From a bacterium (lineage in GTDB: Bacteria > Bacillota > Bacilli > Lactobacillales > Streptococcaceae), in assembly GCA_905221115.1 (NCBI GenBank), contig CAJNBX010000005.1, positions 69,544-133,543 of the forward strand: 64,000 nt of DNA, read 5' to 3'. The notes under the pieces were generated by a model. It did no database searches and was not told where the DNA came from. It was given only the letters and a program-made list of their open reading frames with translations. The stretch's first letter is position 1; the number at the start of each line of letters is the position of its first letter. Shown here piece after piece: positions 52,220-61,451 of this stretch. A program made the position numbers and the translations under genes.

Positions 52220-53941
52220 ATGCATAGAAAAACAGTGATTGATTTTAGGGCTTTGGGGGAGAGATACACCTTTACCCAGCCTATCAAAGAGTTAAAAACG
52301 AGAGATTTAGCGGAAGTAACAGCCTTGCTGGCACAAGTGGAAAGATACCAAGAGCAAGGCTATTATGTGGTAGGCTATGTCAGCTACGAGGCTGCACCTG
52401 CTTTTGAGGAGAAATTAGCAGTTCACAAGGCACCTTTACTGGACGAGTATTTGCTTTACTTTACTGTTCACGATAAGGTGGAGACCTCCCCTATTCCTTT
52501 GACTTATGATGAGGTTGATTTGCCTTCAAATTGGCAGGAAGTAACATCTGCAGCAGACTATGAAAAGGCGATTGCCCAGATCCATCATCATTTGCGGCAG
52601 GGAGACACCTATCAGGTCAACTACACCGTCCAACTCAAGCAAGATTTAAGTGCCAATCCTTTTGCCATCTACAATCGTATGGTGGTAGAGCAGGAGGCGG
52701 GCTACAATGCCTATGTTGAACATGATGAGATGGCAGTGATTTCCATGAGCCCGGAGCTCTTTTTTGAGCAGAATGGTCGCGAGTTGACAACGCGACCAAT
52801 GAAGGGAACGACTCAGCGTGGCGTGACCGACCAAGAAGACCTTGCCCAAGCTAGTTGGTTAGAACAGGATCCCAAAAATCGCTCTGAAAACATGATGATT
52901 GTGGACCTCTTGCGCAACGATATGAACCGTATTTCTGAAGTGGGCAGTGAGTATGTGGAGCGTCTGTGTCAGGTAGAACAGTATTCGACTGTCTGGCAGA
53001 TGACTTCAACCATCAAGAGTCAGTTGCGAGAGAACATTGACCTTGTTGAAATATTCCGTTCTCTCTTTCCTTGTGGTTCCATAACGGGAGCTCCGAAAAT
53101 TGCGACAATGGAGATTATCAAGGACTTGGAGCCACAACCACGCGGAGTCTACTGCGGAACGATTGGTCTCTTGCTTCCAAATGGACGACGGATTTTTAAT
53201 GTTGCTATCCGGACTATTCAACTGCATCAAGGGAAAGCCATCTATGGAGTTGGCGGAGGCATTACATGGGATAGCACTTGGGAATCTGAATACCGCGAGG
53301 TTCATCAAAAGGCAGCTGTTCTTTATCGTAAACAAGCTCGTTTTCAGCTGATTACTACTGGAAAAATCAGTCAGAAGAGCTTGCTGTTTGAAGATCAACA
53401 TTTGGAAAGACTGAGAAAAGCTAGTAGATATTTTGCTTATCCTTTTTACCCAGAAATTTTGAGACAAAAGATTGAAGCAGAGTGTCAGACTTGTGATGCT
53501 AATCAAGATTACCGCTTGCGAATTTCTCTCAGCAAATCTGGAGAGATAGAACTTAGTCGACAAATCTTAACATCCCTTAGTCCAAGTTTTTGCGAGGCCG
53601 AACTTTGTCTGCAAGAAGCAGATTTGAATCAAGCATTTACCTATTTTAAAACGACTCATAGACCACACTTGACTCTAGGGAAACAGGAAATCATTTACCA
53701 TAATGTAAAAGGAGAACTGCTTGAAACCTCTATCGGAAATTTAGTTTTGAAAATCGCTGGGAAACTCTACACACCGCCTATCCGATTGGGAATCTTGCCA
53801 GGAATTTACCGTCAGCATTTGCTGGAAACAGGACAGGTAGAAGAGAAAGTCTTGACCTTGGCAGATTTAGCCCAAGCAGAAGCTATCTACGGCTGTAATG
53901 CAGTGAGAGGCTTGTATGAATTAAGCCTAGAGGAGAATTAG
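52220..53941 (+). CDS. pabB: PabB-PabC fusion: aminodeoxychorismate synthase component I / aminodeoxychorismate lyase
   Basis: 573 residues. Residues 1-370 are the chorismate-binding domain: TTRPMKGTTQRG (Lys of the PIKGT-type motif), NMMIVDLLRNDMNRI, and FPCGSITGAPKIATMEII. Residues 375-573 are a PLP class IV lyase (LLFEDQHLERL, and GNLVLKI, YGCNAVRGLYEL at the end). It makes 4-aminobenzoate for folate from chorismate with an amidotransferase partner (PabA/TrpG) not in this window. The fusion is common in streptococci. The hydrolase gene starts right at its stop codon. The mRNA is predicted leaderless. Confidence 0.93.
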   Translation: MHRKTVIDFRALGERYTFTQPIKELKTRDLAEVTALLAQVERYQEQGYYVVGYVSYEAAPAFEEKLAVHKAPLLDEYLLYFTVHDKVETSPIPLTYDEVDLPSNWQEVTSAADYEKAIAQIHHHLRQGDTYQVNYTVQLKQDLSANPFAIYNRMVVEQEAGYNAYVEHDEMAVISMSPELFFEQNGRELTTRPMKGTTQRGVTDQEDLAQASWLEQDPKNRSENMMIVDLLRNDMNRISEVGSEYVERLCQVEQYSTVWQMTSTIKSQLRENIDLVEIFRSLFPCGSITGAPKIATMEIIKDLEPQPRGVYCGTIGLLLPNGRRIFNVAIRTIQLHQGKAIYGVGGGITWDSTWESEYREVHQKAAVLYRKQARFQLITTGKISQKSLLFEDQHLERLRKASRYFAYPFYPEILRQKIEAECQTCDANQDYRLRISLSKSGEIELSRQILTSLSPSFCEAELCLQEADLNQAFTYFKTTHRPHLTLGKQEIIYHNVKGELLETSIGNLVLKIAGKLYTPPIRLGILPGIYRQHLLETGQVEEKVLTLADLAQAEAIYGCNAVRGLYELSLEEN

Positions 53942-54559
53942 ATGAAGCTGATATTTTTGCACGGGTTAGGGCAGTCAGCAGAATCTTGGAAAGAAGTTCG
54001 GAATCTACTGACAGATTATCCTTCTGAGGCTATCGAGTTATTTCCTTCTGGAGTTAGTAGCTATCAAAAAGCCAAGGGGCGAGTATATCATTACCTAGCT
54101 CAAGAGACAGAACCTTTTGTTTTGGTTGGATTGTCTTTAGGTGCTGCCCTGGCACTAGAACTTTCCAGTTATGATTTACCAAATCTCCGAGCTTTGGTTC
54201 TATCAGGATGTCCACTTAAATTGTCCGGTAATATCCTATTTTATCTTCAGTTGCTGATTTTTAAACTACTTCCCAAAAGAGCATTTGAAAAACAGGGAGT
54301 AGATAAGACTCTTATGGTCGGAGTTTCTGATGAATTGAAGACACTTGATTTAACGGATATAGCAGGAATTTGCCCCTATCCAACCTTACTAATTTGTGGC
54401 AGCAAAGATAAACCGAATCTTAGTTCTATGAGAAGTCTTCATAAACTAATATCAGAATCCCAATTTCAGATTATCCCAGACGGCCCTCATGTCTTGAATA
54501 AGGAAAAACCAAAGGAGTTTGTAGAAAATACTAGAAGTTTCCTTGAATTGCTGAAATAA
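53942..54559 (+). CDS. Alpha/beta hydrolase
   Basis: 205 residues. LIFLHGLGQSAESW is the oxyanion-hole region, GLSLGAALALEL contains the nucleophile Ser, CGSKDKPN carries the acid Asp and GPHVLN the His of the triad. There is no signal peptide, so it is cytoplasmic. It directly abuts pabBC (ATG follows the TAG), with GAGGAG as RBS, so expression is shared. Its substrate is unknown, and a folate-related role is only suggested by position. Confidence 0.87.
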   Translation: MKLIFLHGLGQSAESWKEVRNLLTDYPSEAIELFPSGVSSYQKAKGRVYHYLAQETEPFVLVGLSLGAALALELSSYDLPNLRALVLSGCPLKLSGNILFYLQLLIFKLLPKRAFEKQGVDKTLMVGVSDELKTLDLTDIAGICPYPTLLICGSKDKPNLSSMRSLHKLISESQFQIIPDGPHVLNKEKPKEFVENTRSFLELLK

Positions 54560-54632
54560 GTTTGATAAAATAATATTGAAATCGATAACATTCCTATAGG
54601 AGAAAGTAATAAACAAACGTCTATTTTTTAAA

Positions 54633-55301
54633 ATGAGTTTGGCGACGTTGTCAGTTTTAGCTTTGTTTTCACAACCAGTTTTAGCAGAAGAAAACATCCG
54701 TTTTTCTAGCTGTAAGGAAGCTTGGGCTAATGGCTATTCAGATCTTCATGAGGGAGACCCTGGTTATTCTGTCAAGTTAGACCGCGATCATGATGGTGTG
54801 GCTTGCGAATTGAAAAATGCCCCTAAGGGCGCCTTTAAAGCAAAACAAGCAACTGTGGCTCAAACTGATACAAGTTCAGCAACAACAAGTGGCTGGGTTA
54901 AGCAGGACGGTGCTTGGTACTACTTTGATGGAAATGGAAATCCAGTGAAAAATGCTTGGCAGGGAAGCTATTACCTGAAAGCAGACGGGAAAATGGCCCA
55001 GAGCGAATGGATTTATGATGATTCTTATCAGGCTTGGTATTACTTGAAATCAGGTGGATCTTATGCTTACAGTACATGGCAAGGAAATTACTATTTGAAA
55101 TCAGATGGTAAAATGGCACAAGGTGAGTGGGTTTATGACTCTTCTTACCAAGCCTGGTATTACTTGAAATCAGATGGTTCTTATGCTCGCAATGCATGGC
55201 AAGGAAACTACTATTTGAAATCAGATGGTAAAATGGCTAAAAATGAGCGAGTTGATGGAGGCCGTTATTATGTAGATGCTTCAGGTCTCTGGAAACCATA
55301 A
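54633..55301 (+). CDS. Secreted choline-binding protein with excalibur domain
   Basis: 222 residues from the first ATG (54633). A signal peptide ends near PVLAEEN. An excalibur calcium-binding motif, DRDHDGVACE, follows, then about six choline-binding repeats (GWVKQDGAWYYFDGNG; several NYYLKSDGKMA). It should attach non-covalently to teichoic-acid phosphocholine. The ATG lacks an RBS and gives a signal peptide with no basic N-region. The RBS AGGAG at 54598-54602 instead faces an ATA at 54609 followed by codons for N-K-R-L-F-F-K. The real start is therefore uncertain, and the ancestral ATG may have been lost. Confidence 0.85.
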   Translation: MSLATLSVLALFSQPVLAEENIRFSSCKEAWANGYSDLHEGDPGYSVKLDRDHDGVACELKNAPKGAFKAKQATVAQTDTSSATTSGWVKQDGAWYYFDGNGNPVKNAWQGSYYLKADGKMAQSEWIYDDSYQAWYYLKSGGSYAYSTWQGNYYLKSDGKMAQGEWVYDSSYQAWYYLKSDGSYARNAWQGNYYLKSDGKMAKNERVDGGRYYVDASGLWKP

Positions 55302-55335
55302 GTCAGGATAAAATCCAGAAAGTTAATGCAAACCT

Positions 55336-55364
55336 TTGCATAAGCAACTAAAATTTGTTATACT
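55336..55364 (+). promoter_or_regulatory. Promoter of glk
   Basis: TTGCAT (55336-55341), 17-bp spacer, TGtTATACT (55356-55364). Confidence 0.8.
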
Positions 55365-55412
55365 AGTACTGTAAGCATTTTCAATTAATTCATAATGAAA
55401 AAGGAGAATATG

Positions 55413-56372
55413 ATGAGTCAAAAGATTATTGGGATTGACCTTGGTGGAACTTCTATCAAATTTGCAATCTTAACAACAGCAGGAGAAATCCAAGAAAAAT
55501 GGTCTATCAAGACTAACATTTTGGATGAGGGAAGTCATATCGTTGATGATATGATTGAGTCTATTCAGCATCGTTTAGACTTGCTTGGATTGGCAGCAGC
55601 GGACTTCCAAGGAATTGGGATGGGTTCACCAGGTGTGGTTGACCGTGAAAAAGGAACTGTTATTGGTGCCTACAACTTGAACTGGAAAACCCTTCAACCA
55701 ATCAAAGAAAAGATTGAAAAAGCCTTGGGTATTCCATTCTTCATCGACAATGATGCCAACGTGGCAGCTCTTGGTGAACGTTGGATGGGTGCTGGTGATA
55801 ACCAACCAGACGTTGTCTTTATGACACTTGGCACTGGTGTTGGTGGCGGTATCGTCGCAGAAGGCAAATTGCTTCATGGTGTTGCTGGTGCAGCAGGTGA
55901 GCTTGGGCACATAACTGTTGACTTTGACCAACCAATCGCATGTACTTGCGGTAAGAAAGGCTGCCTTGAGACAGTTGCTTCAGCAACAGGGATTGTCAAC
56001 TTGACTCGTCGCTATGCCGATGAATACGAAGGCGATGCAACCTTGAAACGCTTGATTGATAACGGAGAAGAAGTAACTGCTAAGACTGTCTTTGACCTTG
56101 CAAAAGAAGGAGACGACCTTGCCTTGATCGTTTACCGTAATTTCTCACGTTACTTGGGAATCGCTTGTGCTAATATTGGTTCAATCCTAAACCCATCAAC
56201 AATCGTCATCGGTGGTGGTGTGTCAGCTGCGGGAGAATTCCTTCTACAAGGTGTTCAAAAAGTCTATGACGAAAATACTTTCCCACAAGTACGCACATCA
56301 ACAAAATTAGCTCTTGCAACTCTAGGAAATGACGCTGGGGTTATCGGAGCAGCATCACTTGTACTGCAATAA
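55413..56372 (+). CDS. glk: Glucokinase (ROK family)
   Basis: 319 residues from the ATG at 55413, chosen because RBS AAGGAG (55401-55406) is 6 nt upstream; in-frame ATGs at 55395 and 55410 are poorly placed. IGIDLGGTSIKFA is the ATP-binding phosphate loop, GAAGELGHITVD and the zinc-binding CTCGKKGCLE are ROK signatures. It phosphorylates glucose released by non-PTS sugar uptake or disaccharide cleavage. Own promoter and terminator. Confidence 0.95.
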   Translation: MSQKIIGIDLGGTSIKFAILTTAGEIQEKWSIKTNILDEGSHIVDDMIESIQHRLDLLGLAAADFQGIGMGSPGVVDREKGTVIGAYNLNWKTLQPIKEKIEKALGIPFFIDNDANVAALGERWMGAGDNQPDVVFMTLGTGVGGGIVAEGKLLHGVAGAAGELGHITVDFDQPIACTCGKKGCLETVASATGIVNLTRRYADEYEGDATLKRLIDNGEEVTAKTVFDLAKEGDDLALIVYRNFSRYLGIACANIGSILNPSTIVIGGGVSAAGEFLLQGVQKVYDENTFPQVRTSTKLALATLGNDAGVIGAASLVLQ

Positions 56373-56378
56373 AATAAA

Positions 56379-56430
56379 AAAGGAGAAAATTGCTTTCTAG
56401 AAGCGAGTGATTTTCCTCCTTTCTTTTTTT
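56379..56430 (+). terminator. Terminator of glk
   Basis: AAAGGAGAAAAT (56379-56390) pairs with ATTTTCCTCCTTT (56410-56422, one bulge), with an inner GCTT/AAGC stem and a T run. Confidence 0.8.
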
Positions 56431-56431
56431 A

Positions 56432-56440
56432 TGCTATACT
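56432..56440 (+). promoter_or_regulatory. Extended -10 promoter of thyA
   Basis: TGcTATACT (56432-56440). It is followed by a normal leader with GAGGTGAGAG as RBS. Confidence 0.65.
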
Positions 56441-56469
56441 AGTTAGGACAATAAATGAGGTGAGAGTAA

Positions 56470-57309
56470 ATGACAAAAGCAGATACGATTTTTAAAGAAA
56501 ATATTGAACGAATCCTCAAAGACGGTGTCTTTTCTGAGCAGGCTCGTCCCAAGTACAAGGATGGGACAGTTGCCAACTCTAAGTATGTAACGGGTGCCTT
56601 TGCCGAGTATGATTTAGCTAAAGGGGAATTCCCCATTACAACTTTACGCCCTATCGCTATCAAATCAGCTATCAAAGAAGTGCTCTGGATTTATCAAGAC
56701 CAGTCTAATAGCCTAGAAGTTCTCAACGACAAGTACAATGTTCACTATTGGAATGACTGGGAAGTGGGAGATACAGGAACTATTGGTGAGCGCTATGGAG
56801 CGGTCGTTAAGAAACACGATATCATCAATAAGCTTCTCAAGCAGCTGGAAGCCAACCCTTGGAACCGCCGCAATATTATCTCGCTCTGGGATTACCAAGC
56901 TTTTGAGGAGACAGACGGCCTTCTTCCGTGCGCCTTTCAGACCATGTTTGATGTCCGCCGTGTAGATGGAGAAATCTATCTGGATGCGACCTTGACCCAG
57001 CGCTCCAATGATATGCTGGTGGCCCACCACATCAATGCTATGCAGTACGTGGCTCTCCAAATGATGATTGCCAAGCATTTTGGCTGGAAGGTTGGGAAGT
57101 TCTTCTACTTCATCAACAACCTCCATATCTATGACAATCAATTTGAACAAGCTCAGGAATTGCTCCGTCGGGAGCCGTCAAACTGCCAACCACGTTTGGT
57201 CTTAAATGTGCCAGATAAGACCAATTTCTTTGATATCAAAGCAGAAGATTTTGAGTTGGTGGATTATGACCCTGTTAAGCCACAGTTGAAGTTTGACCTA
57301 GCTATTTAA
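56470..57309 (+). CDS. thyA: Thymidylate synthase
   Basis: 279 residues, ThyA type. Conserved blocks include the dUMP/folate loop [32 protein letters not shown] with the nucleophilic Cys, and [22 protein letters not shown]. It methylates dUMP to dTMP with methylene-tetrahydrofolate. The monocistronic gene's stop codon is the left edge of a BOX element inserted directly after it. Confidence 0.97.
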   Translation: MTKADTIFKENIERILKDGVFSEQARPKYKDGTVANSKYVTGAFAEYDLAKGEFPITTLRPIAIKSAIKEVLWIYQDQSNSLEVLNDKYNVHYWNDWEVGDTGTIGERYGAVVKKHDIINKLLKQLEANPWNRRNIISLWDYQAFEETDGLLPCAFQTMFDVRRVDGEIYLDATLTQRSNDMLVAHHINAMQYVALQMMIAKHFGWKVGKFFYFINNLHIYDNQFEQAQELLRREPSNCQPRLVLNVPDKTNFFDIKAEDFELVDYDPVKPQLKFDLAI

Positions 57310-57407
57310 TACTCTTCGAAAATCTCTTCAAACCACGTCAGCGTCGCTTCATCTACAACCTCAAAGCAGTGCTTTGAGCAACCTGCGGCTAGCTTCTTAG
57401 TTTGCTC
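57309..57407 (+). repeat. Partial BOX element abutting thyA
   Basis: Plus orientation. boxA begins ATACTCTTCGAAAATC at the thyA stop codon but is shortened after CAGCGTCGC. A partial boxB (CAAAGCAGTGCTTTG) and boxC follow, and boxC breaks off after TTTGCTC, lacking the terminal inverted repeat. It is a decayed copy. Confidence 0.85.
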
Positions 57408-57424
57408 AGTACAAAAGAATAGAA

Positions 57425-57459
57425 AAAAGAAGTTGAGACAATAAATCCCAACTTCTTTT
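57425..57459. terminator. Bidirectional terminator between thyA and the DUF3042 gene
   Basis: AAAAGAAGTTG (57425-57435) pairs with CAACTTCTTTT (57449-57459), with T-rich sequence on both strands. It can end thyA rightward and the DUF3042 gene leftward. Confidence 0.8.
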
Positions 57460-57464
57460 GTTTC

Positions 57465-57635
57465 TTAACGTGATACGCGACGACGAGCTGCTTTTTTACG
57501 GTTTTCTTCGATGAAAGCTGCTTTTTGCTCTTCTGGTTCGATTACTTTCTTTTTAAATGCGTATACTGCACCTGCAAGTGCAGCGACAGTTCCTGCGACA
57601 CCTGTTACAAGACCTTTAGCGAATCCTTTAGCCAT
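57465..57635 (-). CDS. DUF3042 family small protein
   Basis: 56 residues encoded on the minus strand, with RBS AAAGGAGGAAG upstream of the ATG (complement of 57633-57635). The sequence starts MAKGFAKGLVTGVAGTVAAL, a Gly/Ala-rich hydrophobic helix, followed by a charged tail (EEQKAAFIEENRKKAARRR). This matches DUF3042, a conserved single-helix, probably membrane-associated protein of Lactobacillales with no known function. Codon usage and RBS are those of a well-expressed gene. Confidence 0.88.
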   Translation of the reverse strand: MAKGFAKGLVTGVAGTVAALAGAVYAFKKKVIEPEEQKAAFIEENRKKAARRRVSR

Positions 57636-57707
57636 GAGTCTTCCTCCTTTATCTTCTTAATCAGCCAGCCTCCTCAAGAGGTCACATTTTTCTGACTGAC
57701 CTTTTTG

Positions 57708-57716
57708 TGTTATAAT
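57708..57716 (+). promoter_or_regulatory. Extended -10 promoter of the miaA operon
   Basis: TGtTATAAT (57708-57716). It lies between the divergent DUF3042 gene and miaA. Confidence 0.65.
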
Positions 57717-57755
57717 AATAGTAACGAAAAAATGGGAATTTTTCAAGGAAAAAAG

Positions 57756-58640
57756 ATGAAAACAAAAATAATTGTGATTGTTGGACCGACTGCTGTTGGA
57801 AAAACAGCCCTTGCCATTGAAGTGGCCAAGCGTTTTAATGGCGAAGTGGTTAGTGGAGATAGCCAACAAGTCTATCGAGGACTTGATATTGGGACGGCCA
57901 AGGCTAGTCAAGAAGAGCAGGCAACTGTTCCCCATCATTTAGTTGATGTTAGAGAGGTAACCGAGTCTTACTCGGCTTTTGATTTTGTTTCAGAAGCTAA
58001 GATGGCTATTGAGGATATTCACAGCCGTGGCAAGCTAGCTATTATTGCCGGTGGGACTGGACTTTATACCCAGAGCTTGCTAGAAGGTTACCACCTAGGT
58101 GGGGATACTCCCCATGAGGAGATTTTGGACTATCGAGCTAGTTTGGAGCCATATTCAGATGAGGAGTTAGCCCATCTGGTAGAGCAAGCAGACCTTGAGA
58201 TTCCCCAGTTTAATCGTCGTCGTGCTATGCGTGCCTTGGAAATTGCCCATTTTGGTCAGGATTTGGAAAATCAAGAGACCTTGTATGAACCATTGATTAT
58301 CTGCTTGGATGATGAACGCAGTCAATTATATGAACGAATCAATCATCGAGTGGATTTGATGTTTGAGGCTGGGCTTTTGGATGAGGCCAAGTGGCTCTTT
58401 GACCATTATCCAGATGTGCAGGCTGCTAAAGGAATTGGCTATAAGGAACTCTTTCCTTATTTCCGTGGAGAGCAAACCTTGGAGGAAGCTAGTGAGAGTC
58501 TCAAACAGGCGACCCGCCGTTTTGCCAAGCGTCAGTTGACATGGTTCCGTAATCGCATGCAGGTGACCTTTTATCAGATAGGAGAATATGGTGTAAAAGA
58601 CCATATTTTAAACCAGATTGAGGAGTTTTTAAATGATTGA
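57756..58640 (+). CDS. miaA: tRNA dimethylallyltransferase
   Basis: 294 residues from the ATG at 57756 (AAGGA RBS; an ATG at 57732 is a weaker choice). The P-loop [12 protein letters not shown], the [16 protein letters not shown] substrate motif and [11 protein letters not shown] are diagnostic. It adds the dimethylallyl group to A37 of tRNAs reading UNN codons. It heads a five-gene run; hflX overlaps by 8 nt, as in many bacteria. Confidence 0.96.
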   Translation: MKTKIIVIVGPTAVGKTALAIEVAKRFNGEVVSGDSQQVYRGLDIGTAKASQEEQATVPHHLVDVREVTESYSAFDFVSEAKMAIEDIHSRGKLAIIAGGTGLYTQSLLEGYHLGGDTPHEEILDYRASLEPYSDEELAHLVEQADLEIPQFNRRRAMRALEIAHFGQDLENQETLYEPLIICLDDERSQLYERINHRVDLMFEAGLLDEAKWLFDHYPDVQAAKGIGYKELFPYFRGEQTLEEASESLKQATRRFAKRQLTWFRNRMQVTFYQIGEYGVKDHILNQIEEFLND

Positions 58641-59871
58641 AACGGAGAAAAAAGAGGAACGCGTCCTGCTCATCGGTGTGGAATTGCAGGGCATGGACAA
58701 TTTTGATCTCTCTATGGAAGAATTGGCCAGTCTAGCTAAGACGGCTGGTGCAGTCGTAGTGGATAGCTACAGGCAAAAGCGTGAAAAGTATGACTCCAAG
58801 ACCTTCGTCGGCTCTGGTAAGTTAGAAGAAATTGCGCTCATGGTGGATGCAGAAGAAATTACCACTGTCATCGTCAACAATCGCTTGACTCCAAGGCAAA
58901 ATGTCAATCTAGAAGAAGTTCTGGGTGTTAAGGTCATTGACCGTATGCAGTTGATTTTGGATATCTTTGCCATGCGAGCTCGAAGTCATGAAGGGAAGCT
59001 CCAAGTCCACCTAGCCCAGCTCAAATATCTCTTGCCTCGCTTGGTTGGTCAGGGAATTATGCTCAGCCGTCAGGCAGGGGGAATTGGTTCCCGTGGTCCT
59101 GGTGAAAGCCAGCTGGAGTTGAACCGTCGTAGTGTACGTAATCAAATCACAGATATCGAGCGTCAGCTCAAGGTGGTTGAGAAAAATCGGGCGACAGTCA
59201 GAGAAAAACGTCTGGAGTCGAGTACCTTTAAGATTGGCTTGATTGGCTACACCAATGCTGGGAAATCAACTATCATGAACACCTTGACCAGTAAGACCCA
59301 GTATGAAGCGGACGAGCTCTTTGCGACTCTAGATGCGACGACTAAGAGTATTCATCTGGGTGGCCATCTTCAAGTAACTTTGACAGATACCGTGGGCTTT
59401 ATCCAAGATTTGCCAACAGAGTTGGTGTCTAGTTTCAAGTCAACCTTGGAAGAAAGCAAGCATGTGGATCTTCTGGTTCATGTCATCGATGCCAGCAATC
59501 CTTACCACGAGGAGCATGAAAAAACAGTCCTGTCCATCATGAAAGACTTGGATATGGAAGATATTCCTCGCCTGACCCTTTATAATAAGGCGGATTTGGT
59601 GGAGGATTTTACGCCGACCCAAACGCCCTATGCTCTCATTTCTGCCAAGTCTGAGGATAGTCGTGAGAACTTGCAGACTTTGTTTTTAGAGAAAATCAAG
59701 GATATTTTTGAAGTCTTTACCCTGCGCGTGCCTTTTTCAAAGTCCTACAAGATTCATGATTTAGAAAGTGTTGCGATTCTGGAAGAACGTGATTATCAGG
59801 AGGACGGCGAAGTGATTACAGGCTACATTTCTGAGAAAAATAAATGGAGGTTAGAGGAATTTTATGACTGA
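58633..59871 (+). CDS. hflX: GTPase HflX
   Basis: 412 residues. The N-terminal HflX domain includes [13 protein letters not shown] and [22 protein letters not shown] split by its conserved Gly-rich loop. The G domain follows, with G1 [10 protein letters not shown], the DTVGF G3 motif and NKAD G4. It is a ribosome-splitting/rescue GTPase in other bacteria. It overlaps miaA by 8 nt and the next gene by 8 nt, so translation is coupled along the operon. Confidence 0.96.
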   Translation: MIETEKKEERVLLIGVELQGMDNFDLSMEELASLAKTAGAVVVDSYRQKREKYDSKTFVGSGKLEEIALMVDAEEITTVIVNNRLTPRQNVNLEEVLGVKVIDRMQLILDIFAMRARSHEGKLQVHLAQLKYLLPRLVGQGIMLSRQAGGIGSRGPGESQLELNRRSVRNQITDIERQLKVVEKNRATVREKRLESSTFKIGLIGYTNAGKSTIMNTLTSKTQYEADELFATLDATTKSIHLGGHLQVTLTDTVGFIQDLPTELVSSFKSTLEESKHVDLLVHVIDASNPYHEEHEKTVLSIMKDLDMEDIPRLTLYNKADLVEDFTPTQTPYALISAKSEDSRENLQTLFLEKIKDIFEVFTLRVPFSKSYKIHDLESVAILEERDYQEDGEVITGYISEKNKWRLEEFYD

Positions 59872-60487
59872 TATTAAAACGTTGGCTCTAAAATATGGGG
59901 GCTATACAAGTCTGGACAAGGTCTATCTGGATCAACTTCTAGCTGGTAAAACAGAGCAGGAGCAGTTGGCACTGATCACTCCTCCGCCTAGCGTGGTCAA
60001 TGCTTACTTTGCAGAACTCTACCAGAAAAAGAGTCCTGAAGCAGCGACGGATTATTTTGTGGAACTCAGTCAAGAACTGAATCTTTATAATACTGATCCG
60101 AGTTTCACTCTAGAAAATAAGCCTTTTATTCGTCTTAATCTGTCTGGTAAATCCTTTGGTTTTTGTTATGAGAGTGAGGGTCTGGGTCGAATTTTCTCTG
60201 AAAATGAAGAGGTTATTTCAGAAGATTTGCTCTTTGAAATTGCGCAAATTTTCCCCCATCAACTGGTCTTTGAGGAGTCTGGCAAGATTTACATGAAGGC
60301 TGTCGAGGACGAGGAAGTTGTTAGCGTGGAAAATCTTACAGCTTTGACAGATTTGGAAAGCTTGGCTGACGGTCGTAAGCGTCTCAAAGGCTACAGCCAA
60401 GAGGAGTTATTACAAGAAGCTACTGCTTTTTCTGGCAAGCGCTATTTCCGATCGGAAAACCGCACAGCCATGTTATATATTGATTAA
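59864..60487 (+). CDS. Uncharacterised acidic protein between hflX and rnz
   Basis: 207 residues, rich in Glu and Leu, with no signal peptide or membrane segment. I do not recognise a domain. It starts [22 protein letters not shown], has a Pro-rich [12 protein letters not shown] segment and a C-terminal [15 protein letters not shown]. It is coupled to hflX (8-nt overlap), and rnz follows after 14 nt. The position within a tRNA/ribosome-related operon hints at RNA metabolism, but nothing in the sequence shows it. Confidence 0.8.
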   Translation: MTDIKTLALKYGGYTSLDKVYLDQLLAGKTEQEQLALITPPPSVVNAYFAELYQKKSPEAATDYFVELSQELNLYNTDPSFTLENKPFIRLNLSGKSFGFCYESEGLGRIFSENEEVISEDLLFEIAQIFPHQLVFEESGKIYMKAVEDEEVVSVENLTALTDLESLADGRKRLKGYSQEELLQEATAFSGKRYFRSENRTAMLYID

Positions 60488-60501
60488 TTAGAAAGTATCG
60501 A

Positions 60502-61431
60502 ATGGATATTCAATTTTTAGGAACGGGGGCTGGTCAGCCCTCTAAAGCCCGCAATGTCTCCAGTCTCGCCTTGAAACTTTTGGACGAGATTAACGAAGTC
60601 TGGCTCTTTGACTGTGGAGAAGGTACGCAAAATCGCATTCTGGAAACCACAATTCGACCACGTAAGGTCAGCAAAATCTTTATTACCCACCTACATGGAG
60701 ACCACATTTTTGGTTTGCCAGGATTCCTTTCTAGCCGTGCTTTTCAGGCCAATGAAGAGCAGACAGATTTGGAAATCTATGGACCGCAAGGAATCAAGTC
60801 CTTTGTCTTAACCAGTCTACGTGTATCAGGTTCTCGTCTGCCCTACCGTATTCATTTTCATGAGTTTGACCAAGATTCTCTAGGAAAAATCCTTGAGACC
60901 GATAAATTCACTGTGTATGCAGAGGAGTTGGATCACACTATTTTCTGTGTTGGCTATCGTGTCATGCAAAAGGACCTGGAAGGAACGCTGGATGCTGAAA
61001 AACTCAAGGCAGCTGGTGTTCCATTTGGCCCGCTTTTTGGAAAAATCAAAAATGGTCAGGACGTTGTTCTAGAAGATGGCAGCGAAATCAAGGCAGCTGA
61101 CTATATCTCAGCTCCCCGTCCAGGTAAGATTATCACTATTCTTGGAGACACTAGAAAAACCAATGCCAGTGTGCGTCTGGCTATCAATGCTGATGTCTTG
61201 GTTCATGAGTCGACTTATGGCAAGGGTGATGAGAAAATTGCCCGTAATCATGGTCATTCAACTAATATGCAGGCAGCGGAGGTCGCAGTAGAAGCAGGTG
61301 CTAAACGCCTCCTGCTCAACCATATCAGTGCCCGTTTCCTCTCAAAAGATATCAGCAAGCTCAAGAATGATGCGGCCACAATTTTTGAAAATGTGCATGT
61401 AGTCAAAGACTTGGAAGAAGTGGAAATCTAA
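60502..61431 (+). CDS. rnz: Ribonuclease Z
   Basis: 309 residues, metallo-beta-lactamase fold of the RNase Z/ElaC type. Zinc motif HLHGDH (63-68), GDTRKT and HxxH-type [13 protein letters not shown] and NHISAR are all present, with the exosite-like insertion in the middle. It trims the 3' trailers of tRNA precursors. It is in the miaA-hflX run, which groups tRNA processing functions. Confidence 0.96.
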   Translation: MDIQFLGTGAGQPSKARNVSSLALKLLDEINEVWLFDCGEGTQNRILETTIRPRKVSKIFITHLHGDHIFGLPGFLSSRAFQANEEQTDLEIYGPQGIKSFVLTSLRVSGSRLPYRIHFHEFDQDSLGKILETDKFTVYAEELDHTIFCVGYRVMQKDLEGTLDAEKLKAAGVPFGPLFGKIKNGQDVVLEDGSEIKAADYISAPRPGKIITILGDTRKTNASVRLAINADVLVHESTYGKGDEKIARNHGHSTNMQAAEVAVEAGAKRLLLNHISARFLSKDISKLKNDAATIFENVHVVKDLEEVEI

Positions 61432-61451
61432 AACATTGAGAAAGGATAAGT

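Noticed and set aside
53006..53563. 185-codon minus-strand open frame inside pabBC
   Set aside because: It overlaps conserved catalytic sequence of the sense gene and shows no domain or RBS of its own.
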